From: Litchfieldella xinjiangensis
GTDB lineage: Bacteria; Pseudomonadota; Gammaproteobacteria; Pseudomonadales; Halomonadaceae
NCBI RefSeq assembly: GCF_000759345.1
Contig: NZ_JPZL01000003.1
Coordinates: 310,001 to 374,000, forward strand
Direction of reading: 5' to 3'
DNA length: 64,000 nucleotides
In this document: piece by piece, positions 39,985-48,969 of the stretch
Position numbering within the stretch: position 1 is the stretch's first letter
Layout of the letters: every line of letters begins with the position of its first letter
Notes under the pieces: model-generated
The model's input: the letters and a program-made list of their open reading frames with translations, nothing else
Database searches by the model: none
Told to the model about the DNA's origin: nothing
Made by a program: the position numbers and the translations under genes

Positions 39985-41559
39985 TCAGCTGAATTCGATC
40001 AACGGTCGGCCGGTCATTTCGCTCGGCACGCGCTCATCCATCATGGCCAGCAGCGTCGGCGCCAGATCGCACAAGCGGCCATCGTCCGCCAGTCTCGCCT
40101 GACGTTTGCCGACATACACTAGCGGCACCTCGAAGGTGGTGTGTGCGGTCTGCGGATTGCCGGTCTCGGGGTGGACCATCTGTTCGGCATTACCGTGGTC
40201 GGCGGTCACCAGGCATTCGCCCCCGGCGCGTTCGATGGCCTCGACCACACGGCCCAAGCACTTATCGACGGCTTCGATGGCCTTCACCGCCGCCTCGAAG
40301 ACGCCGGTATGGCCGACCATGTCGCCATTGGCGTAATTGCAGATGATCAAGTCGTACTTGCCGGCATCAATCGCCTCGACCAGCGTATCGGTCAGCTCGT
40401 ACGCGCTCATCTCGGGCTTCTCGTCATAGGTCTTGACGTCCTTGGGCGAGGGAATCAGGGCGCGATCCTCACCCTTGAACTCATCCTCCCGACCGCCGGA
40501 AAAGAAGAAGGTGACGTGCGCGTACTTTTCGGTCTCGGCGATGCGCAGCTGGGTCTTGCCGCGGCGCTCAATGACCTCGCCCAGGGTATTCTGCAGGTCC
40601 GCTGGCGGGAAAGCGGCCGGCGCCGGGATATTTGCGGCGTACTGGGTCAGCATGACCAGGCCGTCGGCGGCAAGCGAGGGGCGTGCCTGGCGCTCGAAGC
40701 CCGTGAAATCGTCCACGACGAAGGCGCGAGTCAGTTCGCGGGCGCGGTCGGCACGGAAATTGAGGAACAGGGCGGCGTCACCGTCCTGCATGGTCACGGC
40801 CTGGCCGGCAGGGCGGACACTGGTGGCGGCGACGAACTCATCGGTCTCGCCACGCTCGTAGGCGGCGGTCAGGCCGTCCACGGCGTTCTTCACCACGTGC
40901 TCGCCTTCCCCCTGGGTGGCCAGGCGGTAGGCCTTCTCGACCCGTTCCCAGCGATTGTCGCGGTCCATGGCGTAGTAGCGGCCGATGATCGAGGCCACGA
41001 AGCCGTTCTCCTTGCCCACCAGCTCGGCGAGCTTGGCGTCGGCTCGTTCGATCGAGGCCTGGGCACTCTTGGGGGCCGTGTCGCGGCCATCGAGAAAGGC
41101 GTGCAGGTAGATTCGCTTGGCGCCCCGCGCGGCAGCCAGTTCGGCTACGGCCAGCAGGTGGTCCTCATGGCTGTGCACGCCGCCGGGCGACAACAGGCCC
41201 AGGAGGTGCACGGCGCGATCCGCTGCCACGGCGGCATCGATGGGGGCGGTCAGTATCTGGTTGTCCGCGAGTTCGTTGTCCTCGATGGCCTTGGTGATGC
41301 GCGTGAAGTCCTGATAGACGATGCGCCCGGCCCCGAGGTTCATATGCCCGACCTCGGAATTGCCCATCTGGCCCTCGGGCAAACCGACGTGCTTGCCGTC
41401 GGTATGGATCAGGCTGTGCGGGAAATCGCGCTTGAGGCGATCCATCACCGGTGTGTGTGCGGCGGCGACGGCGTTGGCCTCCAGATTTTCGTTATGGCCG
41501 TAACCATCGAGAATGATCAGGGCCACTGGGCGCGGGACGGAATGTTGGGCATCGGACAT
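39985..41559 (-). CDS. gpmI: 2,3-bisphosphoglycerate-independent phosphoglycerate mutase
   Basis: A 524-aa manganese enzyme of glycolysis interconverting 3- and 2-phosphoglycerate. [12 protein letters not shown] starts the phosphatase domain, the nucleophile Ser68 is in [17 protein letters not shown], and the C-terminal metal site includes [10 protein letters not shown]. Length is standard. It heads the minus-strand unit gpmI-envC-ctpA. Confidence 0.97.
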   Translation of the reverse strand: MSDAQHSVPRPVALIILDGYGHNENLEANAVAAAHTPVMDRLKRDFPHSLIHTDGKHVGLPEGQMGNSEVGHMNLGAGRIVYQDFTRITKAIEDNELADNQILTAPIDAAVAADRAVHLLGLLSPGGVHSHEDHLLAVAELAAARGAKRIYLHAFLDGRDTAPKSAQASIERADAKLAELVGKENGFVASIIGRYYAMDRDNRWERVEKAYRLATQGEGEHVVKNAVDGLTAAYERGETDEFVAATSVRPAGQAVTMQDGDAALFLNFRADRARELTRAFVVDDFTGFERQARPSLAADGLVMLTQYAANIPAPAAFPPADLQNTLGEVIERRGKTQLRIAETEKYAHVTFFFSGGREDEFKGEDRALIPSPKDVKTYDEKPEMSAYELTDTLVEAIDAGKYDLIICNYANGDMVGHTGVFEAAVKAIEAVDKCLGRVVEAIERAGGECLVTADHGNAEQMVHPETGNPQTAHTTFEVPLVYVGKRQARLADDGRLCDLAPTLLAMMDERVPSEMTGRPLIEFS

Positions 41560-41763
41560 CGGTTGGCCTCTTCGTTAAGCGTCGACGGGGTAAGCATCCC
41601 GTTCAACGGGGCGGATCGCGACTCACGGCTCGATGGAGCCATCATAGCGTACGGGGGCGCCGGGGTCAGCCGGGGCACCCGCGGCAGGATTCGAGACGGA
41701 CTAAAGAAAAATCGGCACAGGTCGATAGCTATAAAGGCTAACGCGCCAGAGGAGAAACCAACC

Positions 41764-41865
41764 ATGTCCGAAGTTCATCGTTATTGGCACGAGACAGCGA
41801 CAAAAAGCGTCGATGCGCAGGCACTGATCCTGGCCTGGCTGGAGCGTGGGGCACAGCGCCATTAA
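41764..41865 (+). CDS. Small protein, 33 aa, unknown function
   Basis: A 33-codon ORF beginning MSEVHRYWHETATKSVDAQA and ending LERGAQRH, predicted to be a short soluble helix. AGAGGAG lies about 9 bases before the ATG, and a strong terminator follows 44 bases after the stop, so the DNA is arranged as a complete gene. The same frame is open far to the left across gpmI in antisense, but that part is a shadow. I do not recognise the family. It may be a conserved small protein of Halomonadaceae or a chance ORF in a short transcript. Confidence 0.55.
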   Translation: MSEVHRYWHETATKSVDAQALILAWLERGAQRH

Positions 41866-41909
41866 TTGGCGAACCTCTACGATTGTACCTGTGTCATGTA
41901 TAAACATAG

Positions 41910-41935
41910 GCCCTGCGACGATCGCAGGGCTTTTT
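41910..41935 (+). terminator. Terminator after the 33-aa ORF
   Basis: GCCCTGCGA (41910-41918) pairs with TCGCAGGGC (41922-41930) and is followed by TTTTT. The opposite side has only a weak T run for the convergent 535-aa gene. Confidence 0.9.
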
Positions 41936-41958
41936 GTTGGGGTTTTAAAACCTGAGCG

Positions 41959-43566
41959 TTACGCCAGGCCGTAGGGATCGCTCAGGGCCGCCTGGCCGAC
42001 GCCCAGGAGTTCCAGCCCGCCTTGGGTGACGAAGTCGTCGACCTGGGCCGCCGTCTGGTCGGCGCCGCCCACCCAATCGCCGCCGACCTCGGCAATGCGG
42101 AATGCATCGGCACCCTGCTCGATACCGGCGGCCGGATCGGCATCGCTGATGACGAAAAGATCGCCGTCGTCGTCCTCGAAGAGCAATGCGTCCCAGGTAT
42201 CGCCGTTATCGTTGATCAACGCGACATCGAAATCGAAGCTACCCTCGAAACCGTCGCCTTCCTCCGCCCAACGGCTATCCCCGATTTCGCGGCTGAAAAA
42301 GCTCGCCGCCGACGTACGGGTCTGAAGTGAGTTGAGCGTGACGCTGCCATCGGCATCGATGGCGACGTGCCCGTAGCTGCTTTCGTGTTGCAAGCGATTG
42401 CCGGTCAGCACGATGCTATCCTCGGTCACGATCTGGCTACTGCCCATGACGGAGATCGATGAGTTCTCCATCGAAAAGCCGTCGATCCGGCCTTCGGCCA
42501 CCACGTCGCGCATGTTCAGGGTGTCGTTTCCCGTTTCTCCCGCATTGATATCGATGGCGGCGAGGTTCTCGTTCGTCCCGACCCGGAAGAGGCGAATCTG
42601 GTCGTCCCCGTCTCCCCCGGTGAAGCTCAGGTCCCGCCCTGTCACGTCGATCCTGTTGCCACCGGCCTGCGAGCCGATAATGTCGACGCTGCCGTGCGAC
42701 GTGTTGGCCGGTGCATCAATGCTCAATTCGAGGGCCGCGATGATGGGGGGATCGAAGCTGGGGGTGTCCTCGCCCCGCAACTGACCGGCATCGATGGTGA
42801 TGTGTTGGACTTCGCTACCCACATCACTGAGCTCCACACTGCCGGCGCCTTGGAAACTGGCATCCTCGAGGCTGGGCAGCTCGATGGAGCGGGTGCGGAC
42901 ATAGCCTTGAGTCACGATATCGAGCTGTGCCAATGCGCTCAGGTCAGAGGGGGACGTCAGCATCAGAGGCGAGCCGGTATCGATCGTGAGACGTTCGAGT
43001 CTCATCGCATCCAGTGCCAAGACATGGCCATAGAAGTCGTCATCGACTTCACCGAGACGCAGGGTGGCTTCGCTCAGGTTGTCGCCCCGGACCGCTGCGT
43101 TAGGTGACAGCAGCCCCTCGGCATCGACCTCGAGCTGCGTGGCCGCGTTGGCGTTGATCGTACCGCCGAAGCCGGTCCCCGCGGCGACATCCAGGGCCAC
43201 TCGGTCGGTGTTCGAGAACGTGTACGTGCCGGTGGGACTGTATCCCTGCGTCCCGGTGTCGTCCGACAAACGCGTGCGTATGTCGACGTGCCCCTGGCCA
43301 TCGAAGCTGAACGCGCCGGTGTAGTCCTCCTTCATCGCATCGGCACTCAGGGTCAGGGTCAGCGCCGTATCGCCCTGATCCGTCATCGTGATATCCCCAT
43401 CGCTCTCATCCAGCGTGAGTGTTTCTCGAGCCGGCTCGTCGGGTGTTTCGTCGCGTGGAAACCAGCGGTCTATGACGCGTTGGAGCGCGTTCGCGGCGGA
43501 AGGGGGCAGCCAGCCGACAAGCGCGGCGAGGAGTGCATGAACAGGGGCCTGAAGAAAGCCGGGCAT
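41959..43566 (-). CDS. Acidic beta-rich protein with RTX-like motifs, unknown function
   Basis: A 535-aa, strongly acidic protein I cannot assign. The N-terminus has a hydrophobic stretch (LLAALVGWLPPSAANAL) without a clear cleavable signal. The body is made of short alternating polar/hydrophobic segments rich in Thr, Ser, Asp and Gly, as in beta-helix or beta-roll surface proteins. FTGGDGDDQIRLF (around 322-334) and AGETGNDTLNM (around 348-358) resemble single degenerate RTX calcium-binding repeats. No transporter gene is adjacent. GGAG precedes the ATG. It may be a secreted or surface protein; S-layer-like or adhesin-like roles are only guesses. Confidence 0.6.
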   Translation of the reverse strand: MPGFLQAPVHALLAALVGWLPPSAANALQRVIDRWFPRDETPDEPARETLTLDESDGDITMTDQGDTALTLTLSADAMKEDYTGAFSFDGQGHVDIRTRLSDDTGTQGYSPTGTYTFSNTDRVALDVAAGTGFGGTINANAATQLEVDAEGLLSPNAAVRGDNLSEATLRLGEVDDDFYGHVLALDAMRLERLTIDTGSPLMLTSPSDLSALAQLDIVTQGYVRTRSIELPSLEDASFQGAGSVELSDVGSEVQHITIDAGQLRGEDTPSFDPPIIAALELSIDAPANTSHGSVDIIGSQAGGNRIDVTGRDLSFTGGDGDDQIRLFRVGTNENLAAIDINAGETGNDTLNMRDVVAEGRIDGFSMENSSISVMGSSQIVTEDSIVLTGNRLQHESSYGHVAIDADGSVTLNSLQTRTSAASFFSREIGDSRWAEEGDGFEGSFDFDVALINDNGDTWDALLFEDDDGDLFVISDADPAAGIEQGADAFRIAEVGGDWVGGADQTAAQVDDFVTQGGLELLGVGQAALSDPYGLA

Positions 43567-43734
43567 GGGCGATACTCCATTATCGAGCCTGACGCAGCGG
43601 GGTATCTATCGGTGTAGTTGCGATGGGGGGATAGGGCAAGTGCCACTTCCCTTCCTTCCGTTAGCAGGCGAAGATCGTTTCTCGTCTCGCACGCTGGCGC
43701 CGACCAAAATTCAACGTCTCGAGTGATCCCCTCC

Positions 43735-44508
43735 ATGGCCGACCTCGATTGGTATCAGTACCTTTTAATAGGATTGATCTTCGCCTGGAGCGGGTTCGTA
43801 CGTACCAGCCTGGGGTTTGGCGGGGCGGTACTGGCCCTGCCGTTCCTGCTGCTGGTGTCCAATGAGCCGTTGGTGTTCCTGCCGATCATTGCCGTGCAGT
43901 TGTTGATCTTTTCGAGTTGGATCGCCTGGCAGGGCCACCGTGAGATCAAGGCCGAGGGGCGGCAGGGCGAGAGCAATATCGACTGGGCGTACCTGATCGA
44001 TGCGCTCAAGATCATGATCGTGCCCAAGCTGATCGGCGTGGTCGGGCTGCTCACGCTGCCGGCACGCACCATGACCACGATCATCTTCGTCATCGTGCTG
44101 GTCTATGCGGTGAGCTATGTGCTGAACCGGCCATTTCGCAGCCAGAACAAGTACGTGGATTACGTGCTGCTGGGCCTGGGGGGCTATGTCAGTGGCACCT
44201 CGTTGATCGGGGCGCCGCTGATCGTGGCGGTCTTCGCCTCGCATGTGGCCAAGCATCAGCTACGCGATACCCTGTTCGTGCTGTGGTTCATCCTGGTGGT
44301 GATCAAGATGGTGTCGTTCATCATTGCCGGGGTGGACCTACAACTGGAGCATCATCTGTGGCTCCTGCCGTGCGCCTTCGTCGGCCACCTGCTCGGCGAG
44401 CGGGTCCACCGCTACATGATGGCCGGTAACACGGCGTTGTTCTTCCGTGTCCTCGGCGGGGTGCTGATCGCGGTCAGCCTGGTGGGGTTGGTGAGCCAGC
44501 CGGGTTAA
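43735..44508 (+). CDS. TauE/SafE family membrane transporter
   Basis: A 257-aa polytopic membrane protein with about eight hydrophobic segments and the two-fold repeat of TauE/SafE (DUF81) permeases: SGFVRTSLGFGGAVLALPFLL in the first half and GGYVSGTSLIGAPLIV in the second. Members are thought to export sulfite or organosulfonates, or to take up other anions; the substrate cannot be told here. The ATG at 43735 gives the usual start, though no strong ribosome site is seen. It converges on the GMC oxidoreductase. Confidence 0.82.
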   Translation: MADLDWYQYLLIGLIFAWSGFVRTSLGFGGAVLALPFLLLVSNEPLVFLPIIAVQLLIFSSWIAWQGHREIKAEGRQGESNIDWAYLIDALKIMIVPKLIGVVGLLTLPARTMTTIIFVIVLVYAVSYVLNRPFRSQNKYVDYVLLGLGGYVSGTSLIGAPLIVAVFASHVAKHQLRDTLFVLWFILVVIKMVSFIIAGVDLQLEHHLWLLPCAFVGHLLGERVHRYMMAGNTALFFRVLGGVLIAVSLVGLVSQPG

Positions 44509-44514
44509 CGCGGG

Positions 44515-46179
44515 TCAGCCGCTTTCCGAGGCAATCCAGCCCGCCGCTTTTTCGGCAATCATCAACGTGGGGGAGTTGGTGTTGCCACGGGTAATGGTGG
44601 GCATGACCCCGGCATCGACCACTCTCAACCCGTCCACGCCGCGCACACGCAGGTGGGAATCGACGACGGCCAGCGGATCGTCGGCGCGTCCCATTCGGGT
44701 CGTTCCCGCCGGATGGAAAATGGTCGTGGCGATGTCGCCTGCCAGGCGGGTGAGTTCCTCGTCGCTCTGGTACTGCATCCCGGGTTTCACTTCCTCGGGT
44801 CGATAGCGGGCGAAGGCGGGCTGCGCCACGATGCGGCGTGTGACTCTCAGCGAATCGGCCGCCACCTTGCGATCCTCTTCCGTGCTCAGGTAATTGGGCG
44901 AGATACACGGCGCTTCGCGCGGGTCGCGACTCTTGATTCGCACATGGCCGCGGCTGGTGGGGCTGAGGTTGCAGACGCTGGCGGTAATGGCCGGGTAGTC
45001 ATGAAGCGGTTGGCCGAACGCCTCCAGGCTAAGGGGCTGTACGTGGTACTGGATGTTCGGTTCGGCATGCTCCGGCGAGCTGCGTGTGAACGCCCCGAGC
45101 TGAGACGGGGCCATGCTCATCGGCCCGGAGCGCGTCAACAGATACTCCAGGCCGATGAGTCCCTTGCCCCAGAGCGTGCTGGCCAAGGTATTCAGCGTCT
45201 TGCCCCCCGTCACGCGATAGACCGAGCGAATCTGTAGATGGTCCTGCAGGTTCTCGCCCACCCCCGGCAAGTCATGAACCACGGGAATGCCATGCTTGTG
45301 CAGCAGCGCCGCCGGCCCGATACCGGAGAGTTGCAGCAACTGGGGAGAGCCGATGGCCCCCGAGCACAGAATGACCTCGCGCCGTGCTCTGACACGGCTC
45401 ACCGTGCCCTGGCGTTCCACCTGCACCCCGGTGCAGCGAGGTGTGCCGTGCGCTCCTGTTTCGAATTCGAGCTTGTGTGCCAGGGTCGAATGCCACAACG
45501 TGAAGTTGTCGCGTCTCTCGCAGGCAGGGCGCAGAAACGCCTTGGCGGTATTCCAGCGCCAGCCGGCGCGTTGGTTGACCTCGAAATAGCCGACGCCTTC
45601 GTTGTTGCCGCGGTTGAAGTCATCGGTCTTGGGAATGCCGGCCTGCTCGGCGGCATCGGCAAAGTCGTCCAGAATCTGCCAGCGGTGGCGCTGTTTCTCG
45701 ACCCGCCACTCGCCGCCGTGGCCGTGAAAGTCGCGATGCTGGGCATCGGCATTACCCCCAGCATCCAGGCGGTAGTGATCCTCGTGCCTGGTGAAGTCGG
45801 CCAGGCAATTCTCCCACCGCCAGGCGTCGTCGCCGGTGACCTCGGCCCAATGATCGTAATCGCGGGCCTGGCCGCGCATGTAGATCATGCCGTTGATGCT
45901 CGAGCAGCCGCCAAGGGTCTTGCCGCGCGGGTAGAGCAGCGAGCGACCGTTGAGGCCAGCATCCGGTTCGGTACGAAACAGCCAGTCGGTGCGCGGATTA
46001 TTGATGCAGTAGAGGTAGCCGACCGGTATGTGAATCCAGTGGTAATTGTCGCGCCCGCCCGCCTCGATCAGGAGGACCCGATTATTGGGGTCGGCACTGA
46101 GGCGGTTGGCCAGCAAGCACCCGGCGGTGCCCGCGCCAACGACGATATAATCGAACTCAAACGATGATGGTGTGGTCAT
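44515..46179 (-). CDS. GMC-family FAD alcohol/choline dehydrogenase-like oxidoreductase
   Basis: A 554-aa flavoprotein with the FAD motif YIVVGAGTAGCLLANRLS, the first GMC signature YPRGKTLGGCSSINGMIYMRG and the second GAIGSPQLLQLSGIGP. The active-site region is TIFHPAGTTRMG, then GNTNSPTLMIAEKAAG. It resembles choline dehydrogenase and AlkJ-type alcohol dehydrogenases, but no betB, betI or transporter is adjacent, so calling it BetA would be unsafe. ACGGAG before the ATG at 46179 decides the start over 46200. An operator-like repeat lies 35-59 bases upstream. Confidence 0.85.
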   Translation of the reverse strand: MTTPSSFEFDYIVVGAGTAGCLLANRLSADPNNRVLLIEAGGRDNYHWIHIPVGYLYCINNPRTDWLFRTEPDAGLNGRSLLYPRGKTLGGCSSINGMIYMRGQARDYDHWAEVTGDDAWRWENCLADFTRHEDHYRLDAGGNADAQHRDFHGHGGEWRVEKQRHRWQILDDFADAAEQAGIPKTDDFNRGNNEGVGYFEVNQRAGWRWNTAKAFLRPACERRDNFTLWHSTLAHKLEFETGAHGTPRCTGVQVERQGTVSRVRARREVILCSGAIGSPQLLQLSGIGPAALLHKHGIPVVHDLPGVGENLQDHLQIRSVYRVTGGKTLNTLASTLWGKGLIGLEYLLTRSGPMSMAPSQLGAFTRSSPEHAEPNIQYHVQPLSLEAFGQPLHDYPAITASVCNLSPTSRGHVRIKSRDPREAPCISPNYLSTEEDRKVAADSLRVTRRIVAQPAFARYRPEEVKPGMQYQSDEELTRLAGDIATTIFHPAGTTRMGRADDPLAVVDSHLRVRGVDGLRVVDAGVMPTITRGNTNSPTLMIAEKAAGWIASESG

Positions 46180-46213
46180 GGCGTGCTCCGTAAAGGGCAT
46201 CGTTATTGTTATT

Positions 46214-46238
46214 TGTTCGATATCAACACTATCGAACA
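46214..46238. promoter_or_regulatory. Operator-like inverted repeat upstream of the GMC gene
   Basis: TGTTCGATA (46214-46222) and TATCGAACA (46230-46238) form a perfect 9-bp inverted repeat with a 7-base spacer. It is of the size and symmetry of TetR- or GntR-type operators. Confidence 0.65.
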
Positions 46239-46275
46239 GGGTGCCCTCTATCCAGAGCCTGAGCCGCGGTAAGAG

Positions 46276-47766
46276 TCAAAAAACGGTGATCAGGTCGCAG
46301 CCGGCATGCTTCGATTGGTACATACTCTTGTCGGCGGCTTCGACCAACGCCTCGACGTTATCGAATCCACTGCCGGGCTCGAGTGCCGCAATACCGTAGG
46401 AGGCGGTGACATGCAGCGGGGTATCCATGGCGTAGGCCAGCGGGGCGGCCCCGACCAGGCTGCGCAAGCCTTCGGCAAACTGCATGGCCTTGTCGCTGCC
46501 ATGCCCGGGCAACAACACGACGAACTCCTCTCCACCAAAACGTCCGGCGTAAAAACCGTACTCTTCCACCCGTTGACGCAGCAACTTGGCAAACGCCACG
46601 AGAACCTCATCGCCGATGCCATGGCCGAAATCGTCATTGATCCGCTTGAAACGATCCAGGTCGATGAAGATGACCCCGAATGGTTGCCCCGAGCGCTGGT
46701 GCTCGGCGAACAACCCGTTCAGGGTCGATTCGAGGTAGGACCGGTTATAGAGCTTGGTCAGTGAGTCGAGGCGAGCCTGTTGGTTGAGCTGCTCCTGCTC
46801 GCGACGCAGGGCTTCGATTTCCTGCTGCTTCTGGAGCAGGTCCTGCTGCAGGCGGGCATTGCGTTCCGCCAAGAGCATCTTGGCCTCGAACATCAACTGG
46901 TCGGCATCGAGGCGTTCCGGTACGGCGATGTTATAGAGCGATGCCACGGCCGGGAGTTGCTCCTGGAGCGACACGATGCGGTTGACCATCTCGCTTGCCT
47001 CCAGGCCGAAGTACTTCGCCACTTGTGTCATGGCGCCGCCCATCGAGGCTTCGCCATGCAGCCACGCATCGGCCAGCATGCCCGAGGCGATCAGGCACTT
47101 CTGGGCCTGCTGTTCTGGCTCGACGGCCTGAAGTGCGTCGTGGCTATGGGCTATCCATTGTGCGGTCCGCTCGGACAGTTGCCATTCGCGGGCCAGCCAG
47201 GCACCCACTTCGGCGTGGTCGGTCGCATAGGTGGTCTGCTCCAGAGCCACCAGCGCTTCATGGTTTGGCGCCTTTTCCAACAGTGGCTGGTAGCGCGCTT
47301 CGTCCACGGCATGCAGGGCCAGCATGCCGATATCCTGCAACAGCGAGGCCGTGAACAGCGCGCCACTGTCGACATGCAGATCGAGGGAATCGGCCAAAGA
47401 GCGAGCACTCAATGCGCAAAGCAGCGAGCGTTGCCAGTAGCGTTCGAGGTTGAGGCCTTGGGTGGCATCGGTCCCGGTGGCCGAGACCAGGCTGCAGCCC
47501 AATGCCAGCGACAGGGTACGTTCCATGCCGATGCGGTTGACGGCTTGTTGCAGCTCCTCGACCGGCCGCTGCGAAGCGTAGAAAACCGTATTGGCGAGCG
47601 AGAGCAGGCGCACGGAGAGTGCGGGATCGCTGCTGATGGTCGTGATCAGCTGATTGAGGTTGACGTCGGGGTCACGGGCAAGCTCGATGACGCGCAAGAC
47701 GACGCTGGGCAGCGAAGGCAGTTGGGTACAGCGTTCCAGAGACTGGCGAAGCTCGTTGGGTAACAA
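46276..47766 (-). CDS. HDOD-GGDEF diguanylate cyclase
   Basis: A 496-aa predicted cytoplasmic protein. Residues about 1-270 are an HDOD domain (LPSLPSVVLRVIELARDP, ISSDPALSVRLLSLAN), a regulatory HD-like fold. A coiled coil follows at about 295-335 (LLQKQQEIEALRREQEQL). The GGDEF domain fills the rest, with DSLTKLYNRSYLE, FIDLDRFKRINDDFGH and the intact signature GRFGGEEFVVLLPG, so it should make cyclic di-GMP. No RxxD inhibitory site is visible five residues before GGEEF. The signal sensed is unknown. A palindrome lies 27 bases upstream of the start. Confidence 0.9.
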   Translation of the reverse strand: MLPNELRQSLERCTQLPSLPSVVLRVIELARDPDVNLNQLITTISSDPALSVRLLSLANTVFYASQRPVEELQQAVNRIGMERTLSLALGCSLVSATGTDATQGLNLERYWQRSLLCALSARSLADSLDLHVDSGALFTASLLQDIGMLALHAVDEARYQPLLEKAPNHEALVALEQTTYATDHAEVGAWLAREWQLSERTAQWIAHSHDALQAVEPEQQAQKCLIASGMLADAWLHGEASMGGAMTQVAKYFGLEASEMVNRIVSLQEQLPAVASLYNIAVPERLDADQLMFEAKMLLAERNARLQQDLLQKQQEIEALRREQEQLNQQARLDSLTKLYNRSYLESTLNGLFAEHQRSGQPFGVIFIDLDRFKRINDDFGHGIGDEVLVAFAKLLRQRVEEYGFYAGRFGGEEFVVLLPGHGSDKAMQFAEGLRSLVGAAPLAYAMDTPLHVTASYGIAALEPGSGFDNVEALVEAADKSMYQSKHAGCDLITVF

Positions 47767-47792
47767 GAGGGTTCTCCTTCTCCCTACGCCGA

Positions 47793-47806
47793 CGAGAACG
47801 TTCTCG
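47793..47806. promoter_or_regulatory. Palindrome upstream of the HDOD-GGDEF gene
   Basis: CGAGAACGTTCTCG is a perfect 14-base palindrome 27 bases before the start codon. It is a possible operator or leader hairpin. Confidence 0.4.
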
Positions 47807-47987
47807 GTGGGCAGGACTTAGTGAAGCGAGTCAACCCGCGGTGCTGCCATCCTTGGTCTCATGACACTGCCGGGTACGCTCCGAGCCAGGGGGCAGAGTG
47901 CGCCGACCGAGTATAGCACCCCCCTTGTGAATAAGGCGCCCTGGTTCTCAATCAAGCGTTCGACTTTCGGCGGGGGCACGTTATTCG

Positions 47988-48461
47988 CTAGAACCAGAAG
48001 CCGCCGTGGCTGCCCGAGGCGGCCCCGGCCACCGTGACCAGACTGATCGTCAGAAGGAACCAGTGCAGCCCCTGAACCAGACGGAACGTCGATTCGGGGG
48101 CGCGCCGGGCACGTTCACGAAACCAGCGATGCAGAAACAGCGGTTCGAGGACGAACAGCATGATCGTGAAGATCAGCCACACCGCGATCATGGCGTGAAC
48201 CCACCAGAACTCCGCCAGTAGCAGGCGCTGCCAGCCCAGGATATGCAGTAGATAGAAGCCACTGATACCGGCCAGCAGCGTCGTGATACGTGACTGCATC
48301 GCGAAACGCGATTCGACCCGTTCGAAGAAATCGACTCGCTCCTCGGCATTCTTGAAGCGTTTGACGGCAGGCAGCAGCACGGTGGTGACCATGGCGACAC
48401 CGCCGATCCACAGCACGACGGCAAGAACATGGACCACGCGGGCCAGGAAATAGTCTTCCAT
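47988..48461 (-). CDS. Four-helix membrane protein, CopD-like, in the nsrR unit
   Basis: A 157-aa integral membrane protein with about four hydrophobic segments and His residues near their ends (RVVHVLAVVLWIGG, HILGWQRLLLAEFWWVHAM, FLHRW, LHWFLL). The pattern resembles CopD-type or cytochrome-b-like small membrane proteins and might bind haem or copper; this is inference. The ATG at 48461 removes a nine-residue N-terminal addition. It lies 39 bases after nsrR on the same strand, so it is probably in the NO-responsive ybaN-nsrR unit. Confidence 0.65.
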   Translation of the reverse strand: MEDYFLARVVHVLAVVLWIGGVAMVTTVLLPAVKRFKNAEERVDFFERVESRFAMQSRITTLLAGISGFYLLHILGWQRLLLAEFWWVHAMIAVWLIFTIMLFVLEPLFLHRWFRERARRAPESTFRLVQGLHWFLLTISLVTVAGAASGSHGGFWF

Positions 48462-48500
48462 TGGGTTAGCTTCCTTGTCTCCAGGCACGTTCTCGCTGTC

Positions 48501-48956
48501 TCAGGAGGCAGCCACTGCATCCTGAGGCAATTGCAGCAGCCGGATCAACTCGGGGGCGCGGGGGCCGAGAATATCCTCGAGCGTGTAGCGATCCAGTACC
48601 TGAAAGAAGGCTTCGAGCGCCTCGTCGAGAATCGACATCAAGCGGCAGGCGGGCGTGATGATGCAGCGATTGTGATCGCTGAAGCACTCGACCAGGGCCA
48701 GGTCGCGCTCAGTATCGCGCACCAGCCTGCCCAGGCCGATCTCGCGCGCTGGACGGCTCAGCAGCAGGCCCCCGTTCTTGCCGCGGATAGCCGTCAGATA
48801 GCCCTTCTGGCTGAGCTGATGCACAACTTTCATCAAGTGGTTGCGCGAGATATCGAAGCGTTCGGCGATTTCATGGATCGTCGAACGTTCTTCGCCCTTG
48901 AGGGCCACGAAGATCAGGACGCGGAGTGAGTAGTCGGTGTAGCGCGTAATATGCAT
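48501..48956 (-). CDS. nsrR: NsrR, nitric oxide-sensing Rrf2-family repressor
   Basis: A 151-aa winged-helix repressor that loses DNA binding when NO destroys its Fe-S cluster. It matches E. coli NsrR through TDYSLRVLIFVALKG, SRNHLMKVVHQLSQKGYLTA, RGKNGGLLLSRPA and the cluster loop with Cys91, Cys98 and Cys104 (NRCIITPACRL). The neighbourhood (NO reductase, YtfE, NorR) supports the name over other Rrf2 proteins. GGAG lies 9 bases ahead. It follows ybaN after 12 bases, and an NsrR-type box precedes ybaN, so it probably represses itself. Confidence 0.92.
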   Translation of the reverse strand: MHITRYTDYSLRVLIFVALKGEERSTIHEIAERFDISRNHLMKVVHQLSQKGYLTAIRGKNGGLLLSRPAREIGLGRLVRDTERDLALVECFSDHNRCIITPACRLMSILDEALEAFFQVLDRYTLEDILGPRAPELIRLLQLPQDAVAAS

Positions 48957-48969
48957 GAAACGGGCTCCG

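Noticed and set aside
40141-41763. Long plus-strand frame antisense to gpmI and continuous with the 33-aa ORF
   Set aside because: The composition is that of a shadow of a GC-rich gene on the other strand; only the last 33 codons have a ribosome site and lie outside gpmI.
44515-46179. Naming the GMC oxidoreductase BetA (choline dehydrogenase)
   Set aside because: Similarity covers the whole GMC family and no betaine-aldehyde dehydrogenase, BetI or choline transporter is adjacent, so the substrate is left open.
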